From assembly GCF_021389935.1 (NCBI RefSeq), contig NZ_CP089979.1, positions 3,639,001-3,703,000 on the forward strand: a stretch of 64,000 nucleotides of DNA. The letters run 5' to 3'. Both the position numbers and the translations under genes were made by a program. Source of the DNA: Fulvivirga ligni. Its GTDB lineage: Bacteria; Bacteroidota; Bacteroidia; Cytophagales; Cyclobacteriaceae. This document shows positions 33,174-42,568 of the stretch, piece by piece (position 1 is the stretch's first letter; every line of letters begins with the position of its first letter). The notes under the pieces were generated by a model. That model made no database searches. It was not told where the DNA came from and was given only the letters and a program-made list of their open reading frames with translations.

Positions 33174-35135
33174 TTATTCTTCTATCACCTCCATAAAAAC
33201 TCTAAATCCGATTGATGCACTAGGGCCATCATAATTTTTCACGCTCTTAATGCTAGACTTCTCCGGTATATCATCCCAACTACCACCGCAAGCCTTGCCT
33301 TTTTCAGATACCATTTCGGCTACATTTCCCACCACATCAAAAAGGCCCATGTCATTAGCGAAATATCTGGCCACTTTGGCTGCCATTTTAAAGCCATCTC
33401 CATGAATGCCGTTAGGACACGTTATCTCATCAGAAGTTTTGAAATTACCCAAATAACAGCCTTTGGAATTTATGGCTTCCTTCACGAACTCTACATCATA
33501 GATATACCAGGGATAGATGATATCGTGATCAGAAACCTTAAAAGTCTGCGGGTTTGATTTATTTCTCTTGCTATCCAGTGTTACTACCACATCATTCAGA
33601 TTCCAGCTTTGAAAGCCTTTATATCCCAAGGCAGCAATTTGCCACTCATTTAAAGTCGGTAATCTAAACACCACCTTTTTGAATTTTTTAATGCTTTGTT
33701 GGTTGTATTGATCCGTAAGCCACTGGCAATATTCAACAGCTCCTTCATAGCTGATATCAATAACTGGATAATTTGTATAATATTCTTTCTTCTTAGACAT
33801 TTTTGAAGGATCAATAACCTCATGGTAACTCTTCATCATAGCTAAACCACCACCTTCATATTGACTTAGATCATAATTACATTTTTTATAAAGGTTATCC
33901 ATGTTGTGCTCTTGAAGGTAGCTGAGAAAGTCGTTATAAGACTTGTTGGTAACTTCGGAATACTGAGCATAAAGCTTTCCTCTAATTGGCTTAAACGTCT
34001 CCTCCAGGTCCTTGGTGTCTATCTCAATAGCAGCGTAAGGCTTGTGAGGCTCCGAAACGGTAAGGAAGTTCTTTACTACATCTGCTCTGCCGCTTTCTCT
34101 GGCAATCTTCTCGATGATGGCATCCAGTTGAGGAGATTCCAGATGTTGACTTTGGTAATACCGCTTAAGCAGCAAAGCAGGAACAAGATAATTAGGTGTG
34201 AGCTTTCTACCGCTGGCGGTCTGAGGCTCTCCGTTAAAATCAACAGAAACATAGTCAAGCAAAAATTTTTGTTCCAGGTTAGTCCTTATTTCTTCAACGT
34301 TATTGATCCTTTTCTCACTTCTTACTGATGCTAACCCTACCACATATAGCTGATTTTCTATTTCACTTAAATATTGGCGATCCAGGGTTAGTGAATAGAA
34401 GAAATTAAACTCCGGATTAACGTCAGGTAGTTTTTGTGTGAATTCCGATTCATTTAATCCGCTCAGGCCTTCAGTCTGTAATTGCCACCTGCTGCTTAAA
34501 GAATTTAAATAATTTTCATCCTTGCATAGGTTCAGGTCCACCACTTTTACATCGGTTCTTATGTCCATGGCATCTTGAAGAAGCCATAAAGGTATAGATG
34601 TATTGTCGCCATCCACTAAAAGGACGCCGTTGGGCTCTATAGACATGAGTACATTGTAGTTATAGGAGAGCAGGCTCTGGTAAATCCTTTGCTGGCTCAT
34701 TACTTTCATGGCATAGGCTTTTCTTTGGTTTTCCAGTCCTAGCCGTTCTGCGTGGGCCATCATGAGTACTTGAGCCATGAAATTATTCTTTCTGAGCTCA
34801 TTGGCTTTTTGAGTATGCACATACCCTTCATCAGTCTGTTCAAAATGGAAGGCCAGGATGAGTTCCTTTTCAAAGCTTTCAGCCATGGATTTAATCTGGC
34901 TGTAAAGGGTTTCTTCAGAGGCCTTGTTGGCATATCTGGTGGCCAGATAATAGTTAAGCCATGCCTTATTATTGCCCGGATGCTGATCTACTATGGCTTT
35001 CCATTCGGCAGCCTGTGAGCTGTACCATGATTGGTCCTTTCTTTCTGATAACCTGGAGGGCACTTCTTCTGCAGCGCCCAAGGCAAACCGGCTGAAGGCA
35101 GAAAGAAGTAGATATAATATAAACGATTTCTTCAT
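33174..35135 (-). CDS. Exported protein with C-terminal SUMF1 (formylglycine-generating-enzyme-like) domain
   Basis: A 653-residue protein with a signal peptide (ending SRFALGAAEE). The N-terminal part is helical and repeat-like (about 25-150). A middle part (about 150-380) holds the segment VLLVDGDNTSIPLWLLQDAMDIR, given by its GDN core, and has no family I can name. The C-terminal part (about 395-650) is a SUMF1/FGE-sulfatase domain: FRLPTLNEWQIAA, MGLFDVVGNVAEMV, ACGGSWDD and GFRVFME. The paired active-site cysteines of true formylglycine enzymes are not evident, so a structural or binding role is more likely. It is the first gene of the operon with the sigma and anti-sigma-like genes, suggesting it is tied to envelope signalling. 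Confidence 0.8.
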   Translation of the reverse strand: MKKSFILYLLLSAFSRFALGAAEEVPSRLSERKDQSWYSSQAAEWKAIVDQHPGNNKAWLNYYLATRYANKASEETLYSQIKSMAESFEKELILAFHFEQTDEGYVHTQKANELRKNNFMAQVLMMAHAERLGLENQRKAYAMKVMSQQRIYQSLLSYNYNVLMSIEPNGVLLVDGDNTSIPLWLLQDAMDIRTDVKVVDLNLCKDENYLNSLSSRWQLQTEGLSGLNESEFTQKLPDVNPEFNFFYSLTLDRQYLSEIENQLYVVGLASVRSEKRINNVEEIRTNLEQKFLLDYVSVDFNGEPQTASGRKLTPNYLVPALLLKRYYQSQHLESPQLDAIIEKIARESGRADVVKNFLTVSEPHKPYAAIEIDTKDLEETFKPIRGKLYAQYSEVTNKSYNDFLSYLQEHNMDNLYKKCNYDLSQYEGGGLAMMKSYHEVIDPSKMSKKKEYYTNYPVIDISYEGAVEYCQWLTDQYNQQSIKKFKKVVFRLPTLNEWQIAALGYKGFQSWNLNDVVVTLDSKRNKSNPQTFKVSDHDIIYPWYIYDVEFVKEAINSKGCYLGNFKTSDEITCPNGIHGDGFKMAAKVARYFANDMGLFDVVGNVAEMVSEKGKACGGSWDDIPEKSSIKSVKNYDGPSASIGFRVFMEVIEE

Positions 35136-35156
35136 TTTAAATTTCTTTTGAAAAGC

Positions 35157-35198
35157 GGCTGTCTCAATTTACCGCCGGCAGGTGATATCAAGACAGCC
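35157..35198. other. Hairpin in the leader of the SUMF1 operon
   Basis: GGCTGTCT (35157-35164) and AGACAGCC (35191-35198) form an eight-pair stem around ACC-GCCGGCA-GGT. It lies just upstream of the SUMF1 gene start on the minus strand. It is not followed by a T-run on that strand, so it is more likely a leader structure than a terminator. No function is shown. Confidence 0.4.
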
Positions 35199-35319
35199 AC
35201 TTAAAGTCGCGTTGTAGACTGTTTAACTTTCGGTACACAATGGCGTTAAAAGGTTCAATGAATCGTGGATAAAAATTTTTAAATTCCATTAAATTTAGAA
35301 AACAAGAACCCTTATTAAT

Positions 35320-36204
35320 ATGAAATTCGGTAAACCTACATCAAATAAAGAACTTGAAAGTATAGATCTAAGCCTGCCGCCGGACCATCCTGATACAGCG
35401 AAAAATCTGGGTAAAGGCAAGAATCCTGTTAAAGTATATGTTGGCTGTGCCAAATGGGGCAGGAAAGAATGGGTTGGTCTCATTTATCCTGAAAAGACTA
35501 AGGATAAAGATTTTCTTGATCACTATGTGAAGAATTTTAATGGTATTGAAATGAATACCACTTTCTACAGCATAAAAAAGGAAAATGTCGAGAACTGGGC
35601 TTCCAGAGCGCCGGAAGGGTTTAGTTTCAGTCCTAAGTTTTCAAGGAATATAAGTCACCTGAAGAGATTGAATGAAGATGCGAAAAGATTCACAGATTAT
35701 TTCCTGGATGCCGCTCATGCTTTCGGTGATAAGCTGGGCCCCTCGTTTCTTCAGATGCCGGATAACTTCGCTCCCAAATACCTTGATAGACTGGCTGATT
35801 ATATCAAAGATATTCCTGGTGATTTCCCTATGTTCGTAGAGCTTCGACATACTGATTGGTTCACTGATCCCACAGCATATGATGAGACTTTTAGCATGTT
35901 GGAAGAGTACGGAAGAGGTGCAGTAATTACAGATGTAGCTACTCGAAGAGATGTGGTGCATCAGCGTCTTACTAGTACCAAGGCCTTTGTAAGATTTAAT
36001 GGCTACGACTTTCACCCCACAGATTTTACACGCCTGGATGAATGGGTGGAAAGAATCAAAACCTGGATAGATTCAGGTCTGGAGGAACTGTACTTTTATG
36101 CTCACCAGGAAGATGAAACTAACACTCCGAAGACTTGTGATTACATCATTGAAAAGTTAAATTATCAGTGTGGTCTTAATTTGCAACGTCCTAATTTTCA
36201 ATGA
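35320..36204 (+). CDS. DUF72 (YecE-like) protein
   Basis: A 294-residue TIM-barrel protein of the DUF72 family. Matching segments are VYVGCAKWGRKEW, FNGIEMNTTFYSI, FSPKFSRNISH, FVELRHTDWF and YFYAHQEDE. The biochemical role of the family is unknown; relatives are often next to DNA-repair or nuclease genes. Here it directly precedes ligD (48 bases apart), so it may be co-expressed with the NHEJ genes. The start ATG 35320 follows a short A/T-rich leader. Confidence 0.9.
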   Translation: MKFGKPTSNKELESIDLSLPPDHPDTAKNLGKGKNPVKVYVGCAKWGRKEWVGLIYPEKTKDKDFLDHYVKNFNGIEMNTTFYSIKKENVENWASRAPEGFSFSPKFSRNISHLKRLNEDAKRFTDYFLDAAHAFGDKLGPSFLQMPDNFAPKYLDRLADYIKDIPGDFPMFVELRHTDWFTDPTAYDETFSMLEEYGRGAVITDVATRRDVVHQRLTSTKAFVRFNGYDFHPTDFTRLDEWVERIKTWIDSGLEELYFYAHQEDETNTPKTCDYIIEKLNYQCGLNLQRPNFQ

Positions 36205-36252
36205 GTAATGAACTTGTTATAACTTTTTGTTATAGTAGGTTTTGTTAAGCTG

Positions 36253-38568
36253 ATGGCTAAAGATGTTACATATGTTCAGGTAGGAAAACATAAGTTGGAA
36301 CTCTCCAATTTGCAGAAAGTTTTATACCCTGATGATCATATTGTGAAGGCTGAAGTGCTTCAGTATTATCTGAAAATTGCTCCTACCATTTTGTCTCATA
36401 TCAAAGGAAGGCCCCTGTCATTGGTACGCTTTCCTGATGGTGTGGAGGGTGAAAGGTTCTTCCAGAAGAATAAGCCAGATTGGGCTCCTGATTGGATAGA
36501 ATCGGTGAAGCTCGGTGGAGAGGTGAAAGATTATATGATGGCTAATGAAGAAGCTACCTTAGTGTGGCTTGCAAACCTTGCGTGTTTGGAGCTCCATCAG
36601 ATGCACGCCAAAAGGCCACACCACGATAAACCTGACTACATTGTTTATGATTTAGATCCGCCAGAGCAGTATGATTTTGAAGAGCTGAAAAGCATTGCAT
36701 TTAAACTGAAAGATCATATTGAATCATTTGGTTATCAGGTGTTTGTGAAAACCACCGGAGGTAAAGGTTTACATCTGGTAACACCTGTTTTGCCTCGCTG
36801 GACCTTCGAGGAATGCTTTAATGCAGCCAAGGCTATAGCACAGCCTTTTGTAGAGAAAAACGCTAACACCACCTTGCAGATTAAGAAAGACGCACGCAAG
36901 GGCCGGGTGCTCATTGATATCTATCGAAATAGAACTAGCCAAACTATTGTGGCGCCTTACAGTCTCCGTGGCTATGAGGGAGCGCCGGTTTCTATGCCGC
37001 TTACCTGGGAAGAGCTTGAGGACATAGAGAGTGCTCAGGATTTCAATATTGAAAATGCCTTAGATAAAATCTTGGAAGATGGAGATGCCTGGCAGGCATT
37101 GCCGGCTTATGCTGAAGAATTGCATACACACAGAAAGGAGAAAGCTAAGCCTAAGAAGTTGGGACCAAATGCCAGACATAAAACTCCCGAACAGCTGGAA
37201 GACTATTCAAAAAAGCGAAATTTTAAAAAGACCCCTGAGCCCCAGGGGTTGTATGAAGGTGGTGATGATACCGGATTTGTTATCCATCGGCACCACGCCT
37301 CGCATTTGCATTATGATTTAAGGTTGGAGCAGAACGGTGTATTAAGATCCTGGGCAGTGCCTAAAGGCATGCCCCCATATCCGGGGGTAAAACGGTTGGC
37401 GGTGGCTACGGAGGATCATCCTATGAAGTACATCACCTTCGAAGGAGAAATACCCAAGGGCCAATACGGAGGCGGTAATATGTGGATTTATGCCAATGGA
37501 AGGTATGAGATTACCAAAGAGAAGAAGGATGGCTTTTATTTCGCCTTGCATAGTCCGCAGATGAATGCCGAATACCGCATGCATAAGATGAAGGATAAGG
37601 AGTGGCTATTGGAGCGTGTGGACAATCCGCAGCTAGACTGGTTAAGGCATCCTGTGGAGCCTATGCTTGCCGATAGCGCGGAGAACGTGCCTTCGGGTGA
37701 AGAGTATATCTATGAGGTGAAATGGGACGGTATACGAGCTCTAATCGTCTTGGATGAGGGGGAGCTGAATATCTATAGTAGAAATCATAAATTGCTCAAT
37801 AAGCAATTTCCTGAGCTAATGATACCTGCTGAGGCTTTTAGAGTCACTTCAGGTGTATTTGATGGCGAAATAGTGTGTTTTGACAGTGCAGGAAGGCCAA
37901 ACTTCAAAAACGTAATTCACAGAATGCAAAGAACAGCGGACGGGGACATTCAAAGAAGCATGAAGAAATACCCCGCTTTTTGCTATTTATTCGATTGTCT
38001 GATGCTGGATGGGCGACCTCTGGTGAATGATCCATTACTCCGAAGAAGGGAATGGCTGGAGGACTCTGTGAGGAAGGGAGGCAGTTACCGAATCAGTGAA
38101 ACTGTAGAGGAGGGTCAGGAGCTGTTCGAGGCCGCCAAGAAAATGCAGCTTGAGGGCATTATGGCTAAAGATGTGAACAGCAGATATATTCCAGGTAAAA
38201 GAAGTGCGGGCTGGATAAAAGTGAAAGTGAGGCAATCTGCTGAAGCGCTCATTATCGGGTACACAGAAGGCAGGGGAGATAGAGAGGAATTATTCGGTGC
38301 CTTGCAATTGGCTGAGAGGGTAGATGGTGAATTGGTCTACCGTGGTAAAGTAGGAACCGGCTTTAACAGTAAGTCGATGAAGGAGCTATATGATGTGCTG
38401 AAAAAGAAGAAAAAAATAAAGAGACCTGTGGAAGAAAAGCCACTGGATGATGCAAAAACTACATGGATCGAGCCTGAATTATACGCGGAGATACAATATT
38501 CTATGCTTACACATAACGGAACCTACCGCGAGCCGGTATATTTGCGACTAAGACCCGATTTGGTATAA
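36253..38568 (+). CDS. ligD: DNA ligase D (polymerase-phosphoesterase-ligase)
   Basis: A 771-residue NHEJ enzyme with all three modules in the order polymerase, phosphoesterase, ligase, as in mycobacterial LigD. The polymerase/primase part (about 1-290) shows DYIVYDLDPP (metal-binding acidic pair) and TTGGKGLHLV. The 3'-phosphoesterase (about 310-460) shows FVIHRHHASHLHYDLRLE. The ATP-dependent ligase (about 475-771) has the nucleophile lysine in YEVKWDGIR, and LEGIMAKDVNS with GWIKVKVR as later motifs. It repairs double-strand breaks with Ku, encoded 134 bases downstream. Confidence 0.97.
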   Translation: MAKDVTYVQVGKHKLELSNLQKVLYPDDHIVKAEVLQYYLKIAPTILSHIKGRPLSLVRFPDGVEGERFFQKNKPDWAPDWIESVKLGGEVKDYMMANEEATLVWLANLACLELHQMHAKRPHHDKPDYIVYDLDPPEQYDFEELKSIAFKLKDHIESFGYQVFVKTTGGKGLHLVTPVLPRWTFEECFNAAKAIAQPFVEKNANTTLQIKKDARKGRVLIDIYRNRTSQTIVAPYSLRGYEGAPVSMPLTWEELEDIESAQDFNIENALDKILEDGDAWQALPAYAEELHTHRKEKAKPKKLGPNARHKTPEQLEDYSKKRNFKKTPEPQGLYEGGDDTGFVIHRHHASHLHYDLRLEQNGVLRSWAVPKGMPPYPGVKRLAVATEDHPMKYITFEGEIPKGQYGGGNMWIYANGRYEITKEKKDGFYFALHSPQMNAEYRMHKMKDKEWLLERVDNPQLDWLRHPVEPMLADSAENVPSGEEYIYEVKWDGIRALIVLDEGELNIYSRNHKLLNKQFPELMIPAEAFRVTSGVFDGEIVCFDSAGRPNFKNVIHRMQRTADGDIQRSMKKYPAFCYLFDCLMLDGRPLVNDPLLRRREWLEDSVRKGGSYRISETVEEGQELFEAAKKMQLEGIMAKDVNSRYIPGKRSAGWIKVKVRQSAEALIIGYTEGRGDREELFGALQLAERVDGELVYRGKVGTGFNSKSMKELYDVLKKKKKIKRPVEEKPLDDAKTTWIEPELYAEIQYSMLTHNGTYREPVYLRLRPDLV

Positions 38569-38702
38569 TATTTTTTTATATAAAATTGATTATTAGAAAG
38601 TTAGAGTATTATATTTATAGTATAGCTTAATGATAATATACTGCTTTAACTATATCTGATATTTTTTTGTTAAATTTATTATATCACCATAACTAGATCA
38701 TC

Positions 38703-39557
38703 ATGAGAGCAATTTGGAAAGGTCATATCCGGTTTTCATTAGTTACCATCCCCATCCGTATTTATACCGCTATAGATTCAGGCAGAACCATCCGGTTCAA
38801 TCAACTTTCTAAGGAGAATAAGAATCCTGTAACGTATGAGAAAAAGGATAAGGTTACGGGTGATGTGCTCAAGGCTGATGACATAATAAAAGGGTATCAG
38901 TATGAGCCCGGTCAATATGTGATTATTAACAATGAAGATTTCGAGAAGATCAAATTGAAGAGCACCAAGGTGATAGAGATAGAAGGCTTTGTAGATGAGA
39001 ATGAGATACACCCTGCTTTATACGACTCACCATATTTCATTGGTCCCGATGGTGATATCGCTTCTAAGACCTATTCACTGCTTATGCAAACACTAAAGCA
39101 AACAGGTAAGATAGGTGTGGGAAGAGTGGTGCTTCGCGAGCGAGAAAGCCTGGTGTTGCTCACCCCGCATGAAGAAAATGGCATGATGCTTTACAAGTTG
39201 AGGAATCCTGATGAGCTAAGAAGTGTTAATGAAGTGCCAGGTCTAAGCAAAGTGGATGAGGCAGATAAGGAGCAGCTCAAACTGGCTAAAACTTTGGTAG
39301 ACTCCATGAGCAAGTCTTTTGAGAAAATTGATACCACAGATCATTATTACGATGCCTTGAAAGAAATGATAGAAGCGAAGATCGATGGTAAAGAAGTGGT
39401 AAGCTACACCGAGCAGGAGCCAGAAGTAAAAGATATTATGACTGCTTTGAAAGAAAGTATAGATCAGGCTAAGGCAGAGAAAAAGCCAATGAAAAAGGCT
39501 ACAGGAAAGACCAAGAAAACAGCAGAGAAAAAGACCAAGAGCAAAAAGGCAAGTTAA
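38703..39557 (+). CDS. ku: Ku protein (non-homologous end joining)
   Basis: A 284-residue bacterial Ku. The N-terminus MRAIWKGHIRFSLVTIPI is the family signature, and the core (about 1-230) forms the ring that encircles DNA ends. The last 40 residues are almost all Lys, Ala, Thr and Ser, the basic tail that in other bacteria adds DNA binding. It recruits LigD, encoded just upstream. The gene has a 134-base A/T-rich leader of its own in which I see no clear promoter box. Confidence 0.96.
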   Translation: MRAIWKGHIRFSLVTIPIRIYTAIDSGRTIRFNQLSKENKNPVTYEKKDKVTGDVLKADDIIKGYQYEPGQYVIINNEDFEKIKLKSTKVIEIEGFVDENEIHPALYDSPYFIGPDGDIASKTYSLLMQTLKQTGKIGVGRVVLRERESLVLLTPHEENGMMLYKLRNPDELRSVNEVPGLSKVDEADKEQLKLAKTLVDSMSKSFEKIDTTDHYYDALKEMIEAKIDGKEVVSYTEQEPEVKDIMTALKESIDQAKAEKKPMKKATGKTKKTAEKKTKSKKAS

Positions 39558-39596
39558 TATACTTTAAAACCGAACTGAAGAAGGCATTAGAGGAAT

Positions 39597-40220
39597 ATGG
39601 CAAGAATCATCAAGTTTCCCGCAAGCGGAAATTCAAAATTTGGTTACAAAAAGGTAAGAAAAAGGAAGTCTGTTGATCTTGAAGATTACGGACAACTGAA
39701 CCTTTTTACAGTGGCTCCCAGCGAAGCTAAAGTAGTTAGCCTCAGTAGCCATGGTAGCCTTTTTGATCAGGCGCTATACTTTGATGAAAACAATGATCCT
39801 CGCGCAGTAGAATTTTATTGGAAGGCCATCAAAAGTGGTGAAGGAATAGTAGACTCTTATTGCAATTTAGGTATTATAGAATCTGAAAAGAAGAACTATG
39901 CAAATGCTATTGATTGCTTTACGCAATGTCTGAAGCATGATCCACGCCACTGTGAGGCCCACTATAACCTGGCTAATATATATTCAGAGTTAGGTGATCT
40001 TGATTTGGCGAAGGTGCATTATCAAATGGCCATTAAAATAGATGCCGACTTTGAAAGCGCATATTACAATCTTGGATTGGTCATGGCTATGAAAAGTGAA
40101 TACAAAGAAGCGCTTGAAATACTACAACAATATCGTCTGTTCCTTGAAGATGATGACAAAGGCAATGTAGATAAGCTCATCGACAGCCTGCAGAAAACAA
40201 TGAAAAGTAAGACCCAATAA
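39597..40220 (+). CDS. TPR-repeat protein downstream of ku
   Basis: A 207-residue soluble protein. The first 50 residues are basic (GYKKVRKRKS) and end in a QLNLFTVAP segment. Then follow about four tetratricopeptide repeats (residues about 55-200), for example YANAIDCFTQCLKHDPRHCEAHY and DLAKVHYQMAIKIDADFESAY. TPR proteins mediate protein contacts. It starts 39 bases after ku and is probably in the same unit. The basic N-terminus could allow nucleic-acid contact, but no role in end joining is shown. Confidence 0.82.
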   Translation: MARIIKFPASGNSKFGYKKVRKRKSVDLEDYGQLNLFTVAPSEAKVVSLSSHGSLFDQALYFDENNDPRAVEFYWKAIKSGEGIVDSYCNLGIIESEKKNYANAIDCFTQCLKHDPRHCEAHYNLANIYSELGDLDLAKVHYQMAIKIDADFESAYYNLGLVMAMKSEYKEALEILQQYRLFLEDDDKGNVDKLIDSLQKTMKSKTQ

Positions 40221-40228
40221 ATAGTGTT

Positions 40229-40543
40229 ATGGATAACTCAGCTGAATTAATATTGAAAAGCCACTTTACCCAACTTAAAGATGAAGTGAATAATGCTTTA
40301 AGTCTGCAAAGGAAAGATTCTGATGATCAATTAATTACGTTAATGAAAGAGGTCTTTCATTATTTAAAAAAGTTGGAATATAGCGGTAAAATGGATGCCG
40401 AGGGAATGAAGGTGTATGAAAGCCTTGCTACTTATTTAGACTCACTAAATCAAGATAATCTAGTAGTGCCAGAAAAACTGCCGATGGCTAAAGCGCGTCA
40501 GCGAAAGGCAGACCACAGAGCTAATAAAAAAACTGGCTCCTAA
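40229..40543 (+). CDS. Small hypothetical protein
   Basis: A 104-residue helical protein starting eight bases after the TPR gene. It is acidic in the first two thirds and basic at the end (KARQRKADHRANKKTGS), a pattern seen in small nucleic-acid-associated proteins. I recognise no family. Its stop codon adjoins the stop of the convergent DinB-family gene, and a weak CTGG/CCAG hairpin spans the junction (40533-40554). Confidence 0.65.
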   Translation: MDNSAELILKSHFTQLKDEVNNALSLQRKDSDDQLITLMKEVFHYLKKLEYSGKMDAEGMKVYESLATYLDSLNQDNLVVPEKLPMAKARQRKADHRANKKTGS

Positions 40544-41071
40544 TTAGAACCAGCCTTCTCTTTCCATCAAACTTGTTATGTGCGCCAGATGATGGTCTCC
40601 ATGCCAGGCATACATTTGGGCCGCTATTCTCAAGGGCACTCTCTTATTGCCATCAGGATGTATGTAAGCTTTATTCAAGCTATCCTCATTTAATCCTTTT
40701 AAAAGATATGCCCATTTAGCATGTAGCGCATCAATGAAAGATAGCGACATGGATACCGGTGCTTCTTTCGTATCAAAAATTTCAGCCCACTTCTGCTCAT
40801 CATAGGCCTTGATGAGAGGTTCATCTTCGGTTAAGGTCCATTTGAATCTTATATATGCATTCGCATGGCTATCTCCTATATGGTGCACCACCTGTCTCAC
40901 AGTCCAGCCATCAGGTCTGTATGGTGTGTCAAGCTGGGTTTCTGATAGTGATTCTACTACATTCTTTAGTCGTTCTGGCAAGGTTGAAATGCGATCGAAA
41001 AATTCGGTAAGATCACTGTCATCTGTTGGCTTAAAGTGGCCAATAGGATATTTAAGTTGTTCCAGGTTCAT
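40544..41071 (-). CDS. DinB/YfiT-family putative metal-dependent hydrolase
   Basis: A 175-residue four-helix-bundle protein of the DinB superfamily, close to YfiT/bacillithiol transferase. The metal-binding histidines can be seen: GWTVRQVVHHIGDSH and MYAWHGDHHLAHI. ATG 41071 (MNLEQLKYPIG) matches the family start; an ATG at 41086 would overlap the preceding gene. Known members transfer thiols or hydrolyse amide bonds with a bound metal. It follows the PLP decarboxylase gene after a few bases and is probably co-transcribed. Confidence 0.88.
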   Translation of the reverse strand: MNLEQLKYPIGHFKPTDDSDLTEFFDRISTLPERLKNVVESLSETQLDTPYRPDGWTVRQVVHHIGDSHANAYIRFKWTLTEDEPLIKAYDEQKWAEIFDTKEAPVSMSLSFIDALHAKWAYLLKGLNEDSLNKAYIHPDGNKRVPLRIAAQMYAWHGDHHLAHITSLMEREGWF

Positions 41072-41075
41072 AGCT

Positions 41076-42290
41076 TTAAATTTCATTTACAAACGGCTCC
41101 AGATTTTCTATTGTTACGTGTTCCATGATTACTATTTTAAACCACTTTGGTGCAGCATGGTTATCGGGTACTAGGCCATATTTCTTAGCAATCTCCTCTT
41201 TAATGTCATTCGCATCTATGGTTACAATGTTCGAGGCATTCTCTCTGTAATATTTTATCTTTTTGGCATCTAATTGCGCACAAAGCCAGTCAGCTCGATT
41301 CAGAAGTATCAAGATTTTTTCTCTCCAGCCATAGGGGCCGTAGGTCATAAGGATCATCCATACAGCTATAGCATTGGCGCCGCTTCGGCTACCTATTAAA
41401 GTAAAATCTTCACCCTCTACATAGCTTGCTTCTTTGGTGTTAGCATATTTAATAAGCCCTTTTCTGATCAGGAAGATACCCGTTCCGTAAGGTGCTTGTA
41501 GCATCTTATGAGCATCTAGCGTTACAGAGCTCACTTCCGGGTTAGAAAAATCCAATGGGTTGTTGTCATCAGCAAAAGGGTAGAAGAAGCCACCATAAGC
41601 ACCATCAATATGAATCTTATATTGGCATTTGTATTTCTTCAATATGTTAGTGTAAGTTGATACCTGGTCTACGGATCCAAACATGGTTGTCATCATATTG
41701 GCAACCACAATGAAGTATTTACGGCCTTCTTTTAGCTGTTTTTCAATTATTTCAGTCAGGCTCTTGTCTGTTGGTTTTCTTTTCTCATCTACACTAATGT
41801 ACTCAGTATGAAGAGAAAGTACATTACCAGCTTTACTCATTGAATAATGGCTGTCCTCGGAGCATAGTATGCATATTTCTTCATTGGTACATTGAAACTC
41901 CTGCTTGAAAAAGTTTCTATAAACCCAGACGGCCTGCATGTTGGCTTCAGTTCCACCTGAAGCTACATATCCGTCAAATCCATTTTCCTCGCCTCGCAAT
42001 ATTTCTTCTGAGCATACCTTAATCAGTTCTTGCTCAATTTCCTGGGTTCCCTGAAAGAAGCTCTCTGATTTGCCTAACGTATGGCACCCAATGTGATTAG
42101 GATTGTGAATCAGGGTCGATAAATAAGGTGCATTACTTAAAAATGGAGCATCCTGATAGTATACCTTATTGTCCAGGTGAGAGGCAGGAATGCCTAATAT
42201 GTTGGATTCATAATAATTGACGTTGCTATTTAAAGCATTAAAAACTCTATTCTTAATCTCCTCAGGAGATAACTTTTTCCAGATCTTCAT
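41076..42290 (-). CDS. PLP-dependent group II-type amino-acid decarboxylase
   Basis: A 404-residue fold-type I PLP enzyme. The cofactor-binding parts are visible: DGYVASGGTEANMQA (phosphate loop), IHIDGAYGGFFYPF (Asp contacting the pyridine ring and the GAYGG loop) and TLDAHKMLQAPYGTG, whose lysine forms the Schiff base. The length and the TLDAHKMLQ context place it among glutamate/aspartate/histidine/tyrosine decarboxylases; the substrate cannot be told from sequence alone. The start ATG 42290 is 330 bases from the metH start in the other direction, and the gap holds the metH promoter and riboswitch. Confidence 0.88.
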   Translation of the reverse strand: MKIWKKLSPEEIKNRVFNALNSNVNYYESNILGIPASHLDNKVYYQDAPFLSNAPYLSTLIHNPNHIGCHTLGKSESFFQGTQEIEQELIKVCSEEILRGEENGFDGYVASGGTEANMQAVWVYRNFFKQEFQCTNEEICILCSEDSHYSMSKAGNVLSLHTEYISVDEKRKPTDKSLTEIIEKQLKEGRKYFIVVANMMTTMFGSVDQVSTYTNILKKYKCQYKIHIDGAYGGFFYPFADDNNPLDFSNPEVSSVTLDAHKMLQAPYGTGIFLIRKGLIKYANTKEASYVEGEDFTLIGSRSGANAIAVWMILMTYGPYGWREKILILLNRADWLCAQLDAKKIKYYRENASNIVTIDANDIKEEIAKKYGLVPDNHAAPKWFKIVIMEHVTIENLEPFVNEI

Positions 42291-42377
42291 GTTATTGATA
42301 ATTTGATGCGTGAACCTCGTGCGGTTCTAAGAGGGGCATTTCTTTAAGAATGCTCGAATATAGGAAAAGTTATTAAT

Positions 42378-42406
42378 TTGTTGTTTCGAAAAATATGTTA
42401 GATTTG
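42378..42406 (+). promoter_or_regulatory. Promoter of the metH riboswitch transcript
   Basis: TAGATTTG at 42399-42406 matches the -7 consensus TAnnTTTG exactly. A TTG at 42378-42380 lies 18 bases upstream, close to the usual 19. Transcription should start near 42413, about 18 bases before the riboswitch. Confidence 0.7.
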
Positions 42407-42430
42407 TGAGATAATGAATTAAGAATTATG

Positions 42431-42535
42431 CTCTTATCAAGAAAGGCTGAGGGAAATGGCCCTGCGAAGCCTTAGCAACCGACCAATTAGGATCAGGTGC
42501 TAAATCCATCTCCGCAAAACGGAGGAAGATAAGTT
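42431..42535 (+). promoter_or_regulatory. SAM-I (S-box) riboswitch aptamer
   Basis: The S-box consensus parts appear in order: CTCTTATC opening P1 (42431-42438), AGGCTGAGGGAAATGGCCCTGC, shown by its GAGGGA-TGGCCC core, AGCCTTAGCAACC, then GGTGCTAAATCC, and GATAAG (42528-42533) closing P1 with CTTATC (42433-42438). It binds S-adenosylmethionine. TAAGTTA (42530-42536) can instead pair with TGACTTA (42580-42586) as antiterminator, which excludes both P1 and the terminator stem. High SAM should therefore end transcription ahead of metH. Confidence 0.93.
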
Positions 42536-42568
42536 AGGAATTGGCTTTATTACACAAAAGATAAAATA

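Noticed and set aside
33906-34328. A 140-codon plus-strand frame.
   Set aside because: It is the antisense shadow of the SUMF1-domain gene.
40533-40554. Hairpin at the junction of the 104-residue gene and the DinB gene as a terminator.
   Set aside because: The stem has two mismatches and no clear T-run, so it is mentioned under the gene but not listed as a terminator.
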